Assembly: GCF_001591025.1 (NCBI RefSeq) | Contig: NZ_BCTZ01000009.1 | Location: forward strand, 284,358-348,357 | Length of the DNA stretch: 64,000 bases | Direction of reading: 5' to 3' | Source of the DNA: Sphingomonas soli NBRC 100801 | Lineage (GTDB): Bacteria > Pseudomonadota > Alphaproteobacteria > Sphingomonadales > Sphingomonadaceae | Shown here: piece after piece, positions 29,170-38,953 of the stretch | How positions within the stretch are numbered: position 1 is the first letter of the stretch | Layout: the number at the start of each line of letters is the position of its first letter | Notes under the pieces: model-generated | What the model saw: the letters and a program-made list of their open reading frames with translations, nothing else | What the model was told of the DNA's origin: nothing | The model's database searches: none | Program-made: the position numbers and the translations under genes

Positions 29170-31311
29170 TCACTGGCCTGCGGCCCCTGCGCCCGAATCG
29201 AATTCGAAGCCCGGCTCGCGCTGCTTGCGGCCGCCCGGATTGCCGAAATTATAGGTCGCGCTCAGCAGGAAAAGGCGGCCCGGGCCGCGCTGCTCGATCC
29301 TGTCGCGGATCAGCGGCGTGCGGATCACGGTCACCTGCTTGGCGGTGTCGAGCACGTTCTGCGCGGTCAGCACCAGGCTGAAGCGCTCGTCGAACTTGCG
29401 GCGATAGCCGAGATTGAGCACGCCCGCGGACTCGCGATAGCCCTGCGCGACGAGCTGGCGGCCCGAATAGGTGGCGTTCAACTGGAAAAAGTCCTTGGGC
29501 GTCGGCTGCCAGCTCAGATTGGCGCGGACCGTGCCGCTGGTGCCCGAGCGGCGCGCCGCGATGCCCGCGGTGCGCGGATGGATCTCGTTCCAGTAAAGGG
29601 TCGCCGAGGCATTGTAGCTGAGCGTCTTGCTGAGCTTGCCATTGGCGATCAGTTCGCCGCCGGCGCGCTGGCTGGTCGCGAGATTGGCCCGGCTGGTGAG
29701 GAACACGCCGCCGCCCAGATCGGTGACGACATCGGTGACCCCGTCGCTCGATTTGCGATAGAAGCCGGTCAGCGCATAAAAGGTGCCGCCGTCGCGCATC
29801 TGCCAGCCAAGCTCGAACGAGTCCGTCGTCTCGGGCCGCAACGCGGAATTGCCCTGCCGCAGGTTCTGCGGATCGACATAGAGAGGATAGGGATAGAAAT
29901 CCTGCGCCGAAGGCCGCTGGATGCGACGGCTATAGCTGCCGCGCAGCTTCTGCTTCGCCGAAATCTCATAGCCCGCATGGAGCGTGGGATAGGCGCGGAA
30001 ATAGCCGTCGCTCACCGTATCCACTTCATAATCGACCTGCTCCAGGCGAAGTCCCGGCTGAAGCTCGAACTTGCCCAGATCGAACTTGAACGTGCCGTAG
30101 ACCGCGTGGATCGCTTGATCGAACTTGAAGCGATTGTTGAGCCCGGCGATCGGCGCCAGCGCGGCCCAGCTTGCGCCGCGCAGACCGGTGGCGCGGAAAT
30201 CGTTCTGCGAGAGATCATATTGATAGCCGATGTTCAGCGACTGCCCCTCGCCCATCGGCCGCTTGTAATCGAGCTTCGCTTCGTAATCGCGCCGGACGGC
30301 GACATTGCCGATCCGCTCATAGCCGGGAGCACCGCCGCCCAGGCTGGGCGTGGTGACCGCATCGATCTCGCGCTTCATCTTCATGCGATCGATCTCGAGG
30401 TCGGCGACCAGTTCGTGATCCTGGCCGATCGTGTGGCGCCACGAAGCGCGCCCGGATCCGCTGCTGTTGCTCATCCTGCTATCCGAACGGCGGACATAAG
30501 CCGAGGACGGGCTGGTGAAATTGTCCACGCGCCTGGCCTCGGCCCGGCCGTCGCGATAGCCGAGCTCGGTGCTCAGCCGGTTCTTCTTGTCCAGATCGTA
30601 ATCGGCGCCGAAGCGGGCATTGGCGAAGCTGATGGTGTTGCGCGCCAGCGATTCCTGACGGCTGTCGATAAAGCCGTTCGAGAGCACATCGAAGCGCGAG
30701 CGCTGCTGGTTGCTGCCCTGCTCGGTGTGCAGCCTGCGATATCCGGCGTCGCCGGTGAGCGTGAGGCCGGGCTTTGACAGGACTCCGTTTACGTTGAGCC
30801 CCGCGCTCTCGCGGCTGGCCAGGGTCGGGCGGATCGTGCCCGATCGCGCGCCGGGCCGCGCCTGCTTGGTGACGAGGTTGATGACGCCGCCCGATCCTTC
30901 CGGGCTCATCGCGGCCGAGGGATTGGTGATGACCTCGACCCGCTCGATCTGGTTCGCCGGCATGGATTGCAGCACGGTGGCGCGCGAATCCCCGTTCATC
31001 ATGGCCGAGGGGCGGCCATCGACGAGGATCTTCACGCCCGGATCGCCGCGCAGGCTGACCCGCCCTTCCAGATCGACTTCGACGCCGGGCACGGCGCGTA
31101 GCGCATCGGCGACGGTACCGTTCTGCGCCTGGAGATCATTGGCGATGTTGAAGCTCATCCGATCGGGCGCGGTGCGGACTTCGGCGGTCTTGCCGGTGAC
31201 CACCACTTCGTTCGACTTGTCGGGCGCGGGCTTGTCCTGCGCCTGCGCGATTGCCGGGACGCACACTGCGAGAACGATCAGCGATGCGGAGAGCTGGAAG
31301 CGGGATTTCAT
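29170..31311 (-). CDS. TonB-dependent outer-membrane receptor
   Basis: This 713-residue outer-membrane protein has a Sec signal (LSASLIVLAVCVPAIAQAQ), then the beginning of a TonB-box-like region. The plug domain (about 50-150) shows VADALRAVPGVEVDLEGRVS, LRGDPGVKILVDGRPSAMM and IERVEVITNPSAAMSPEGSG with GGVINLVTK. The beta barrel fills the rest, of the outer membrane beta-barrel class seen without a carboxypeptidase-like domain. The substrate is unknown. A terminator and an inverted repeat lie upstream, so it seems to be transcribed alone. The MHS-type transporter upstream is on the same strand, but no functional link can be shown. Confidence 0.93.
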   Translation of the reverse strand: MKSRFQLSASLIVLAVCVPAIAQAQDKPAPDKSNEVVVTGKTAEVRTAPDRMSFNIANDLQAQNGTVADALRAVPGVEVDLEGRVSLRGDPGVKILVDGRPSAMMNGDSRATVLQSMPANQIERVEVITNPSAAMSPEGSGGVINLVTKQARPGARSGTIRPTLASRESAGLNVNGVLSKPGLTLTGDAGYRRLHTEQGSNQQRSRFDVLSNGFIDSRQESLARNTISFANARFGADYDLDKKNRLSTELGYRDGRAEARRVDNFTSPSSAYVRRSDSRMSNSSGSGRASWRHTIGQDHELVADLEIDRMKMKREIDAVTTPSLGGGAPGYERIGNVAVRRDYEAKLDYKRPMGEGQSLNIGYQYDLSQNDFRATGLRGASWAALAPIAGLNNRFKFDQAIHAVYGTFKFDLGKFELQPGLRLEQVDYEVDTVSDGYFRAYPTLHAGYEISAKQKLRGSYSRRIQRPSAQDFYPYPLYVDPQNLRQGNSALRPETTDSFELGWQMRDGGTFYALTGFYRKSSDGVTDVVTDLGGGVFLTSRANLATSQRAGGELIANGKLSKTLSYNASATLYWNEIHPRTAGIAARRSGTSGTVRANLSWQPTPKDFFQLNATYSGRQLVAQGYRESAGVLNLGYRRKFDERFSLVLTAQNVLDTAKQVTVIRTPLIRDRIEQRGPGRLFLLSATYNFGNPGGRKQREPGFEFDSGAGAAGQ

Positions 31312-31414
31312 TGTGACTGCCTTTGGTGACTGATGGACCGGCCCTGTCCCGCGCCACGATGAGCGGCATGAGCCATTGCTGATATTTCAGTGAAATCGCC
31401 CCCAGCGCTCACAC

Positions 31415-31442
31415 TGTAATGGTGTGGTACTTCACCAATACA
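31415..31442. promoter_or_regulatory. Inverted repeat upstream of the TonB receptor gene
   Basis: Two 10-bp arms, TGTAATGGTG and CACCAATACA, form an inverted repeat matching at nine of ten positions around an 8-bp spacer. The site lies about 105 bp before the receptor's start codon in an AT-richer stretch. Its form and place suggest an operator for a dimeric regulator, but no known consensus was recognised. Confidence 0.45.
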
Positions 31443-31461
31443 CTATCGTCAAGTACGCGAA

Positions 31462-31487
31462 AGGCCCGCCGGTTGCGCGGCGGGCCT
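31462..31487 (-). terminator. Intrinsic terminator after the MHS-type transporter gene
   Basis: On the minus strand a perfect 10-bp stem (AGGCCCGCCG / CGGCGGGCCT) with a 6-base loop ends in TTTCG. It lies 28 bp after the transporter's stop codon. The T-run is short but the hairpin is strong, so it should separate this gene from the receptor gene downstream. Confidence 0.6.
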
Positions 31488-31514
31488 CCCTTGCGTTTCA
31501 GCAGCTAGCGGGGA

Positions 31515-32864
31515 TCAGGCGTTCGGACGCGCCCATTCGCTGTTGATCGCCAGCGCGGCGAGCGTGCAGAGCGCGCCCGACAGAAGATAGATGCCGACCG
31601 ACCAGAGCCCGAAATTGCTCGCCAGCGCCAGCGCGACCAGCGGGGCGAAGCCAGCGCCGATCAGCCAGGAAAGGTTCGCCGTGGTCGCGGCACCGGTATA
31701 GCGGCGCTCGCTGGAGAAGCTGGAATTCACAGCACCCGAAGACTGGCCGAACGCCAGGCCGAGCAGCACGAAGCCGGCCAGCATATAGACCGTCTCGCCA
31801 AAGCCGCCCGCGCCCAGAAGCTGTGGCGCGAAGCCGCTATAGGCTGCGATCAGCCCCGCCGAGACGCCGAGCACCGCGCGACGGCCCACGCGATCGGCGA
31901 TGAAGCCCGAGGCCAGCATCGCAAGGACGCAGACTGCGGCACCAATGATCTCGATCACCAGGAAGCGTTCGGCACTTTCGCCGGTGTAGAGGATCACCCA
32001 GGAGAGCGGGAAAACCGTGACCAGGTGGAAGAGCGCGAAGCTGGCGAGCGGCGCGAACGAGCCGAGCGCGATCGTCCGCCATTCGACGCGCACCGTTTCC
32101 CAGAAGGGCGCGGGCTGAAGCTCGCGGCTTTCGAACAGGCGCTGGAATTCGGGCGTGGCGACAAGCCGCAGCCGCGCGAACAGGGCGACCACGTTGATCG
32201 CGAAGGCGACGAAGAAGGGATAGCGCCAGCCCCAGGACAGGAAATCCTCGCTCGACAGCGTCGATACGAAGAATGCGAACAGCCCGGCCGCGACGATCAG
32301 GCCGAGCGGTGCTCCCAGTTGCGGGATCATCGCATACCAGCCGCGGCGATTCTGCGGCGCGTTGAGCGACAGGAGCGAGGGCAGCCCGTCCCACGCGCCG
32401 CCAAGCGCGACGCCCTGCCCCACGCGCAGCGCGGCGAGCATCCAGGCGGCGGCGAGGCCGGCATTGGCATAGCTGGGCAGGAAGGCCATCGCCATGGTCG
32501 ACCCGCCAAGCAGGAAGAGCGCGATGGTGAGCTTCACCCCGCGGCCGTGATTGCGATCGATCCACATGAAGATCGCCGAGCCGAGCGGGCGCGCGATGAA
32601 GGCGAGCGCGAACAGCGCGAAGGAATAAAGCGTGCCGGTCACCGGATCGACGAACGGGAAGATCAGCGACGGGAACACCAGCACCGACGCGATCGCATAG
32701 ACGAAAAAGTCGAAGAACTCGCTCGTCCGCCCGACGATCACGCCGATCGCGATCTCACCGGGGGCGATCTTGTGCTCGCGCGCATTCACGACGCGGGCAT
32801 CGCGCTCCAGCTGCGTAGAATTGGCCTTTTGCGTCGAATTCGACGCGGCGATCGGTGCACTCAT
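31515..32864 (-). CDS. MFS transporter, metabolite:H+ symporter (MHS/ShiA-ProP) family
   Basis: This 449-residue transporter has about 12 membrane helices. The signature VIVGRTSEFFDFFVYAIASV near the N-terminus and FIARPLGSAIFMWIDRNHGRG (loop 2-3, the RxxGxxxxGxxxDRxGR-type motif) place it in the metabolite:H+ symporter branch with ProP, KgtP and ShiA. Those carry small organic acids or zwitterions, so a carboxylate is likely, but the substrate is not known. A hydrophilic N-terminal tail of about 35 residues precedes the first helix. It is divergent from cyoA. Confidence 0.88.
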   Translation of the reverse strand: MSAPIAASNSTQKANSTQLERDARVVNAREHKIAPGEIAIGVIVGRTSEFFDFFVYAIASVLVFPSLIFPFVDPVTGTLYSFALFALAFIARPLGSAIFMWIDRNHGRGVKLTIALFLLGGSTMAMAFLPSYANAGLAAAWMLAALRVGQGVALGGAWDGLPSLLSLNAPQNRRGWYAMIPQLGAPLGLIVAAGLFAFFVSTLSSEDFLSWGWRYPFFVAFAINVVALFARLRLVATPEFQRLFESRELQPAPFWETVRVEWRTIALGSFAPLASFALFHLVTVFPLSWVILYTGESAERFLVIEIIGAAVCVLAMLASGFIADRVGRRAVLGVSAGLIAAYSGFAPQLLGAGGFGETVYMLAGFVLLGLAFGQSSGAVNSSFSSERRYTGAATTANLSWLIGAGFAPLVALALASNFGLWSVGIYLLSGALCTLAALAINSEWARPNA

Positions 32865-32944
32865 GCGGGTCTAGCTCCGGCGGCCTATGCGTATATTATT
32901 GCGTTATTCCTCCCCTTGCACCAGAAAAGAGCATCGGTGGGATA

Positions 32945-32957
32945 GGACAAAATGTCC
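32945..32957. promoter_or_regulatory. Short palindrome in the cyo upstream region
   Basis: GGACAAAATGTCC is a perfect 5-bp inverted repeat with a 3-bp AT spacer, 38 bp before the cyoA start and in the shared upstream region of the divergent MHS transporter gene. It could bind a small dimeric regulator of the oxidase operon, but arms this short arise by chance, so this is a weak call. Confidence 0.3.
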
Positions 32958-32994
32958 AATGTCGGCGTAGGAAGCGCCGGGATAGGCGGATGGC

Positions 32995-34047
32995 ATGCGT
33001 GCAACATCTACGCCCCTGAAGAAATGGCGGCGCCTTCCGGCGGCGGCCCTGCTTGCGGCTGCTACCTTGCTCAGCTCGTGTAACAACGAGGTGCTAAACC
33101 CTGCGGGCGACATCGCGCTCCAGCAACGCGACATCATCTATATCTCGACTGCGCTGATGTTGCTGATCATCGTGCCGGTGATCGTGCTGATCGTCGTGTT
33201 TGCCTGGCGTTATCGCAAGGGCAACGGCGCCACCTACGATCCCCATTTCGACCATTCAACTTCGCTTGAGTTGGTCATCTGGTCCGCGCCGCTGCTGATC
33301 ATCATCTGTCTTGGCGCGCTTACCTGGTGGAGCACGCACCTGCTCGATCCGTTCCGACCGGTGAACCGTATCGCGGCGGGCAAGCCGGTCGATCCCAATG
33401 TGAAGCCGCTCACCGTCCAGGTCGTCTCGCTCGACTGGAAATGGCTGTTCATCTACCCCGAACAGGGCGTCGCCACGGTCAACGAACTGGCGCTTCCGGT
33501 GAACCGGCCGGTGCGGTTCGACCTGACATCGACCAACATGATGAACACCTTCTACGCGCCGACGCTGGCGGGGATGATCTACACCATGCCCGGCATGCGA
33601 TCGACGCTGCACGCGGTGCTGAACCGGCCCGGCACGTTCGAGGGGCTTTCCGCCAATTATAGCGGCGCGGGCTTCTCCGACATGCGCTTCAAGCTCTACG
33701 GCGTCGATGACGCGGGCTTCGACAATTGGGTCGGGCGCGTGAAGGCCAGCGGCCCCGCGCTCGACACGGCGCAATTCCTCGAGCTGGAAAAGCCCACCGA
33801 GAAGGTGCCGGCCATGTATTTCGGCGGCGTCGACAAGACGCTGTTCGCGCGGGTGTTCCAGCGCTGCGTCCGCCCCGGCACCCCGTGCGGGACCGGCATG
33901 CACGGCAGCCACGGCAGCGTGCCGCAGACCGCCAAGCCCGACGGCGCACTGTTCAAGCAGCCCACGGAAAAGGGCGCAGGCGAAAGCCTGACCCCGCCGC
34001 CGGGCGCGCAGCCCAGCCCCGCACCGCATTCGCACCAGGAGCGTTAA
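32995..34047 (+). CDS. cyoA: Ubiquinol oxidase (cytochrome bo3) subunit II
   Basis: Subunit II of the proton-pumping quinol oxidase anchors the complex and shapes quinol access. The 350-residue lipoprotein has a signal with lipobox LLSSC, two helices (about 50-72 and 95-115) and the cupredoxin domain with VQVVSLDWKWLFIYPEQG and VNRPVRFDLTSTNMMNTF. CuA ligands are missing, as expected for a quinol oxidase. The C-terminal tail is longer than in Escherichia coli CyoA and rich in His, Gly and Pro (GTGMHGSHGS, PAPHSHQER). It is the first gene of cyoABCD and abuts cyoB directly. Confidence 0.97.
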   Translation: MRATSTPLKKWRRLPAAALLAAATLLSSCNNEVLNPAGDIALQQRDIIYISTALMLLIIVPVIVLIVVFAWRYRKGNGATYDPHFDHSTSLELVIWSAPLLIIICLGALTWWSTHLLDPFRPVNRIAAGKPVDPNVKPLTVQVVSLDWKWLFIYPEQGVATVNELALPVNRPVRFDLTSTNMMNTFYAPTLAGMIYTMPGMRSTLHAVLNRPGTFEGLSANYSGAGFSDMRFKLYGVDDAGFDNWVGRVKASGPALDTAQFLELEKPTEKVPAMYFGGVDKTLFARVFQRCVRPGTPCGTGMHGSHGSVPQTAKPDGALFKQPTEKGAGESLTPPPGAQPSPAPHSHQER

Positions 34048-36048
34048 ATGTTCACCGAATCGCTGGCGCGCACCATTTTCGGTCGCCTGACCCTTGAGTC
34101 CTTTCCGGTCCACGAGCCCATTCTGCTCGTGACCTTCGCCGTCGTCGTCGTGCTCGGCGTCGGCATCCTCGCGCTCGTCACCAAGTACAAGCTGTGGGGA
34201 TTCCTGTGGACCGAATGGTTCACCACCGTCGATCACAAGAAGATCGGGATCATGTACATGATCCTGGGCATCATCATGCTGCTGCGCGGCTTTGCCGACG
34301 CGGTGATGATGCGGCTCCAGCAGGCGATGGCGTTTGGCGGGAATGAGGGCTACCTAAACGCCCATCACTACGATCAGATCTTCTCCGCGCACGGGACGAT
34401 CATGATCTTCTTCGTCGCGATCCCGCTGGTGGTGGGCATCATCAACTATGTGATGCCGCTCCAGATCGGCGCGCGCGACGTAGCCTTTCCGTTCCTCAAC
34501 AACCTCAGCTTCTGGCTGACCGCAGCGGGCGCGATCCTGGTGATGATCTCGCTGTTCGTCGGCGAATTCTCGCGCGGGGGCTGGCTCAACTACGTGCCGG
34601 TCACCAACATCGAGAACAGCCCGGATACAGGGCCGGATTACTATCTATGGGCGCTGCAGATAGCGGGCATCGGCACCACGCTGAGCGCCGTCAACATGGT
34701 CACCACGATAATCAAGATGCGCGCGCCCGGCATGACGATGATGAAGATGCCGGTCTTCTGCTGGACCGCGCTCTGCTCGAACGTGCTGGTCATCGCGATC
34801 TTCCCGGTGCTCACCGCCGCCTTCGCGCTGCTGATGCTCGATCGCTATCTGGGTTTCAACTTCTTCACCAATGATCTCGGCGGCAACCCGATGATGTATT
34901 GGAACCTGGTTTGGATCTGGGGCCACCCGGAGGTGTACGTGCTGATCCTGCCGATCTTCGGCATCTATAGCGAGATCACGTCGACCTTCACCGGCAAGCG
35001 ACTCTTCGGCTATTCGTCGATGGTCTATGCGACGGTCGTCATCACGATCCTGAGCTATCTCGTCTGGCTGCACCACTTCTTCACCATGGGTTCGGGCGCG
35101 AGCGTCAACTCGTTCTTCGGCATCGCCACCATGGTGATCTCGATCCCGACGGGCGCGAAAATCTTCAACTGGCTGTTCACGATGTATCGCGGGCAGATCC
35201 GTTTCGAGCTGCCGATGATGTGGGTCGTCGCCTTCATGATCACCTTCGTGGTGGGCGGGATGACCGGCGTGCTGCTCGCGGTGCCCCCGGCGGACTTCGT
35301 GCTGCACAACTCGCTGTTCCTGGTGGCGCACTTCCACAACGTGATCATCGGCGGCGTCGTGTTCGGCCTGTTCGCCGGCATGGATTACTGGTTCCCCAAG
35401 GCCTTTGGCTTCCGGCTCGACCGCTTCTGGGGCAAGGTGACCTTCTGGGGCTGGGTGATCGGCTACTGGGTCGCATGGACGCCGATCTATATCGTCGGGC
35501 TGATGGGCACGACGCGTCGCGTGCGCCACTTCGACGATCCGAACCTGCAGATCTGGTTCGTGATCGCGGCGATCGGCGCGGTGATCATCCTGATCGGCAT
35601 CCTCGCCTTCGTCATCCAGATCGCCGTGAGCATTAAGAATCGCGAGAAGCTGCGCGACACGACCGGCGATCCCTGGGACGGGCGCACGCTGGAATGGTCC
35701 ACCTCGTCGCCGCCGCCCAACTACAACTTCGCGTTCACGCCGCAGGTCCATGATCTCGACGCATGGTACGACATGAAGGATCGCGGCGCCGAACGTCCGG
35801 TAAAGGGCTATGTGCCGATCCACATGCCGCGCAACACCGGCGCGGGTGTGATCCTCTCGGCGCTGGCCACCGTGCTGGGCTTTGCGATGGTGTGGTACAT
35901 GTGGTGGCTCGCGGCGCTCTCCGCCGTCGCCCTGCTGATCTACAGCATCTGGCACACCTTTGATTACAATCGCGACTATCACATCCCCGCGGAGGAAGTC
36001 GCTGCCCAGGAAGACGCGCGCACCAAGCTGCTCGCGGCGGGAGCGTAA
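34048..36048 (+). CDS. cyoB: Ubiquinol oxidase (cytochrome bo3) subunit I
   Basis: This 666-residue catalytic subunit reduces oxygen to water at a haem-CuB centre and pumps protons. It has about 15 membrane helices. The CuB histidine and cross-linked tyrosine lie in [16 protein letters not shown]. The other CuB histidines lie in [11 protein letters not shown], and the haem ligands in [11 protein letters not shown]. The low-spin haem histidine is in [11 protein letters not shown]. Length matches CyoB. It starts right after the cyoA stop and is followed by cyoC after 2 bp. Confidence 0.99.
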   Translation: MFTESLARTIFGRLTLESFPVHEPILLVTFAVVVVLGVGILALVTKYKLWGFLWTEWFTTVDHKKIGIMYMILGIIMLLRGFADAVMMRLQQAMAFGGNEGYLNAHHYDQIFSAHGTIMIFFVAIPLVVGIINYVMPLQIGARDVAFPFLNNLSFWLTAAGAILVMISLFVGEFSRGGWLNYVPVTNIENSPDTGPDYYLWALQIAGIGTTLSAVNMVTTIIKMRAPGMTMMKMPVFCWTALCSNVLVIAIFPVLTAAFALLMLDRYLGFNFFTNDLGGNPMMYWNLVWIWGHPEVYVLILPIFGIYSEITSTFTGKRLFGYSSMVYATVVITILSYLVWLHHFFTMGSGASVNSFFGIATMVISIPTGAKIFNWLFTMYRGQIRFELPMMWVVAFMITFVVGGMTGVLLAVPPADFVLHNSLFLVAHFHNVIIGGVVFGLFAGMDYWFPKAFGFRLDRFWGKVTFWGWVIGYWVAWTPIYIVGLMGTTRRVRHFDDPNLQIWFVIAAIGAVIILIGILAFVIQIAVSIKNREKLRDTTGDPWDGRTLEWSTSSPPPNYNFAFTPQVHDLDAWYDMKDRGAERPVKGYVPIHMPRNTGAGVILSALATVLGFAMVWYMWWLAALSAVALLIYSIWHTFDYNRDYHIPAEEVAAQEDARTKLLAAGA

Positions 36049-36050
36049 CC

Positions 36051-36662
36051 ATGACGACCATGACCGAGAAGCCGGCCTTCTACGTCCTTGAGGAAGAGCA
36101 TCACGAGCCCGGCGGCAGCACGATGCTGGGCTTCTGGATCTACCTGATGAGCGACGCGCTCATCTTCGCGACGCTGTTCGCCACCTATGGCGTGCTGAGT
36201 TCCTCCTTCGCCGGCGGACCGACCCCGCGCGAGATCTTCGAGCTGCCGCTGGTCGCGGTGAACACCGCGCTGCTGCTGATCTCGTCGATCACCTATGGCT
36301 TCGCGATGATGGCGATGCAGCAGGGCAAGCTGAACGGCGTGCGGCTGTGGCTGGTGGTAACCGGGCTGCTGGGCGCGGGCTTTGTCGGCATCGAGCTCTA
36401 TGAGTTCAGCGTGCTGGTGCATGAGGGCGCGACGCCGCAGACCAGCGCCTATCTGTCGGCCTTCTTCACCCTGGTCGCCACGCACGGGCTGCACGTCACC
36501 TTCGGGATCATCTGGCTGGTGGTGATGCTGTTCCAGCTCGGCCAGCGCGGGCTGCACCCCGAGAACCAGCGCAGGCTGATGTGCCTGAGCATGTTCTGGC
36601 ACTTCCTCGACATCGTCTGGATCGGCGTGTTCACCTTTGTCTATCTGCTCGGAGTCCTGTGA
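36051..36662 (+). CDS. cyoC: Ubiquinol oxidase subunit III
   Basis: This 203-residue protein has five membrane helices, as CyoC does. Family stretches are MLGFWIYLMSDALIFATLFA, AYLSAFFTLVATHGLHVTFG and CLSMFWHFLDIVWIGVFTFV. It supports proton uptake and assembly of the cytochrome bo3 complex. Its TGA overlaps the cyoD ATG by one base, so the two are translated together. Confidence 0.97.
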   Translation: MTTMTEKPAFYVLEEEHHEPGGSTMLGFWIYLMSDALIFATLFATYGVLSSSFAGGPTPREIFELPLVAVNTALLLISSITYGFAMMAMQQGKLNGVRLWLVVTGLLGAGFVGIELYEFSVLVHEGATPQTSAYLSAFFTLVATHGLHVTFGIIWLVVMLFQLGQRGLHPENQRRLMCLSMFWHFLDIVWIGVFTFVYLLGVL

Positions 36663-37003
36663 TGAGCGCTTCCCACGAAACCGCCCCCCATGGTTCGCTG
36701 CGCGCCTATCTGATCGGCTTCCTCCTGTCGGTCGTGCTCACCGCCATCCCGTTCTGGATGGTGATGACCGGCGCGATGGCGCCGCAGGTCACGGCCGCCA
36801 TCATCGTCGCCTTTGCAGTGGTGCAGATCCTGGTCCACACCGTGTGCTTCCTCCACGTCAACACGCGTTCGGAGAGCGGCTGGACGCTGATGGCCTTTGT
36901 GTTCACCGCAGTGATGGTGCTGATCGTGATCGCGGGCTCGCTGTGGATCATGTACCATATCGACGGCAACATGATGCCGACGCCGGAGATGATCGCTTCC
37001 TGA
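36662..37003 (+). CDS. cyoD: Ubiquinol oxidase subunit IV
   Basis: This 113-residue protein has three membrane helices and the CyoD pattern: LRAYLIGFLLSVVLTAIPFW, then VQILVHTVCFLHVNTRSESG and a final helix ending in WIMYHIDGNMMP. It helps CuB insertion and stabilises subunits I and III in known oxidases. The start overlaps the cyoC stop. cyoE (haem O synthase) does not follow in this cluster; SURF1 does. Confidence 0.96.
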   Translation: MSASHETAPHGSLRAYLIGFLLSVVLTAIPFWMVMTGAMAPQVTAAIIVAFAVVQILVHTVCFLHVNTRSESGWTLMAFVFTAVMVLIVIAGSLWIMYHIDGNMMPTPEMIAS

Positions 37004-37004
37004 C

Positions 37005-37664
37005 ATGAAGCGGACGCTGCTCGCCGTCTTCGCGCTGATCGCCGCGCTGGGCTTCACCGCGCTGGGCGTGTGGCAGATCGAGCGGCGAGCATGGAAGCTC
37101 GACCTGATCGCTCGCGTCGATGCGGGGCTGAAGGCCCCGCCCGCGGCGGACTGGCAGCAGTACGCCGAATATCGCAAGGTCCGGCTACGCGGTGCCTATC
37201 TGTGTGACCGCGAGGCCCTTGCCAAGGCGGTTACCGAGCTAGGCGAGGGCTTCTGGGTGATGACCCCGCTGCGCACCGCCGAAGGGACCGTGCTGGTCAA
37301 TCGAGGCTTCGTCCCCTCCGCCAGGCAGCCGCGCTGGTGCGAGCCCGGAACCCAGACGACCGTTACCGGCCTGCTCCGCGCATCCGAGCCGAAAGGCGGG
37401 TTTCTGCGCAGCAACGATCCGGGCGCGAACCGATGGTTCTCACGCGATGTGAACGCCATCGCCGCAGCGCTCGGGCTGGGCCCGGTCGCTCCCTTCTTCA
37501 TCGATGCAGACGCCACTCCCAACCCCGGCGGCTATCCGCTAGGGGGCCATACCGTGGTCAGCTTCCGCAACAATCATCTCGTCTATGCGCTCACCTGGTT
37601 CGCGCTTGCAGCGTTGAGCGTGGCCGGGCTGGTCCTGGTCCTGCGCAAGCCAAAGCGCGCTTGA
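37005..37664 (+). CDS. SURF1 family oxidase assembly protein
   Basis: This 219-residue protein has one helix at each end (about 4-22 and 192-212) with a periplasmic domain between. SURF1 marks are LGVWQIERRAWKLDLI, YRKVRLRGAYLCDREAL, VLVNRGFVPSARQ and NNHLVYALTWFALAALSVAG. SURF1 proteins deliver or protect haem during assembly of haem-copper oxidases. The position directly after cyoD fits a dedicated factor for this quinol oxidase. Its stop overlaps the regB start. Confidence 0.93.
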   Translation: MKRTLLAVFALIAALGFTALGVWQIERRAWKLDLIARVDAGLKAPPAADWQQYAEYRKVRLRGAYLCDREALAKAVTELGEGFWVMTPLRTAEGTVLVNRGFVPSARQPRWCEPGTQTTVTGLLRASEPKGGFLRSNDPGANRWFSRDVNAIAAALGLGPVAPFFIDADATPNPGGYPLGGHTVVSFRNNHLVYALTWFALAALSVAGLVLVLRKPKRA

Positions 37665-38953
37665 TGGACGCGCCCCTCCTCGCGCTGACCCGCACGGGCC
37701 CGGACGTGCTGTCCGCCGAGACGGCGGCGGCGGCGAACATGCGCCAGCTCATCCAGCTCCGCTGGATAGCGGTTGCGGGGCAGACCATCGCGATCCTGCT
37801 GGTCGATTTCGGCCTGGGCGTGCCGCTGCCGCTCGTCGAGATGCTGGGAGTCGCATTGCTCCTGGGGCTGGCGAACCTGCTCGCCACCATGGCGGTGCCG
37901 CGCCACCGCGTTCACGATGCCGAGGTCATGCTGGCGCTGCTGCTCGACATGGCGGCGCTCACCCTGCAGCTCTATTTCAGCGGCGGCGCGACCAATCCGT
38001 TCATCTCGCTCTATCTGTTGCAGGTCGTGCTAGGCGCGATCCTGTTGCCGCCCGCATCCGCCGCGTTGCTCGTCGTGGCGACGGTGCTCAGCTACGCGTT
38101 GCTCAGCGTGCGCTATCTCCCGCTGGAGATACCGAGCGGGCTGTTCGCCGAGATCGCCGATCTCTTCGCGATCGGGCGGTGGATCGCCTTTGTCATGGTG
38201 GCCAGCCTGCTGGTGCTGTTCATCACCCGGATCACGCGAAACCTGCGCGCGCGCGACGCGCATGTCGCCGATCTGCGCCAGCACGCCGCCGAGGAAGAGG
38301 GGATCGTTCGCATGGGGCTGTTCGCGTCGGGAGCGGCGCATGAACTCGGCACCCCGCTCGGCACGCTATCGGTGATCCTGGCCGACTGGCGACGGATGCC
38401 CGCCATTGCCGGAGACCCCGAACTCTCCGCCGAAGTGCAGGAGATGCAAAACGAGGTGCAGCGCTGCAAGCATATCGTTTCCGACATTCTGCATTCCGCC
38501 GGTCAACCGCGCGGCGAAGCGATGGAAAGCATGGCGGCGGGTCCGTTCCTCGATCGGGTGGTGGAGGAATGGCAACCGACGCACCCGAACGTTCCGCTCG
38601 ACTTCGACCGCGAAGGCGCCGGGAATGCTGTGATCGCGGTCGATCCCGCGCTGCGCCAGGCGATCTGCAACCTGCTCGACAACGGCGCCGAAGTCTCCCC
38701 CGCCGTGCGGCTTCGCGCCACGATCGAGGGCGAGATGCTGGCCATCACGGTGAGCGATTTCGGCCCGGGCTTCGCGCCCGAAACGCTTGCCGCTGTCGGC
38801 AAGATCTACCAATCGACCAAGGGCGCCGGGCATGGGCTGGGGCTGTTCCTCGCCACCAATGTCGTGCGCCGCCTGGGCGGGCGGCTGGAAGCCCGCAACC
38901 TTCCCTTTGGCGGCGCCGAAGTCCGCCTGATCCTGCCGGTGAAGCCGCAATGA
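37664..38953 (+). CDS. regB: RegB/PrrB/ActS family redox-sensing histidine kinase
   Basis: This 429-residue kinase has six membrane helices (about 30-190). It carries the quinone-sensing heptapeptide GGATNPF (107-113) that defines the RegB family. The phospho-acceptor is His226 in ASGAAHELGTPLGTLSV, and Cys268 in VQRCKHIV lies 42 residues later, close to the spacing of the redox-active cysteine of Rhodobacter RegB. The ATPase domain has NLLDNGAEVSP, VSDFGPGFAPE and GAGHGLGLFLA. RegB kinases report the quinone pool and oxygen state to RegA. The position after cyoABCD-SURF1 suggests a feedback loop on the oxidase. Confidence 0.92.
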   Translation: MDAPLLALTRTGPDVLSAETAAAANMRQLIQLRWIAVAGQTIAILLVDFGLGVPLPLVEMLGVALLLGLANLLATMAVPRHRVHDAEVMLALLLDMAALTLQLYFSGGATNPFISLYLLQVVLGAILLPPASAALLVVATVLSYALLSVRYLPLEIPSGLFAEIADLFAIGRWIAFVMVASLLVLFITRITRNLRARDAHVADLRQHAAEEEGIVRMGLFASGAAHELGTPLGTLSVILADWRRMPAIAGDPELSAEVQEMQNEVQRCKHIVSDILHSAGQPRGEAMESMAAGPFLDRVVEEWQPTHPNVPLDFDREGAGNAVIAVDPALRQAICNLLDNGAEVSPAVRLRATIEGEMLAITVSDFGPGFAPETLAAVGKIYQSTKGAGHGLGLFLATNVVRRLGGRLEARNLPFGGAEVRLILPVKPQ

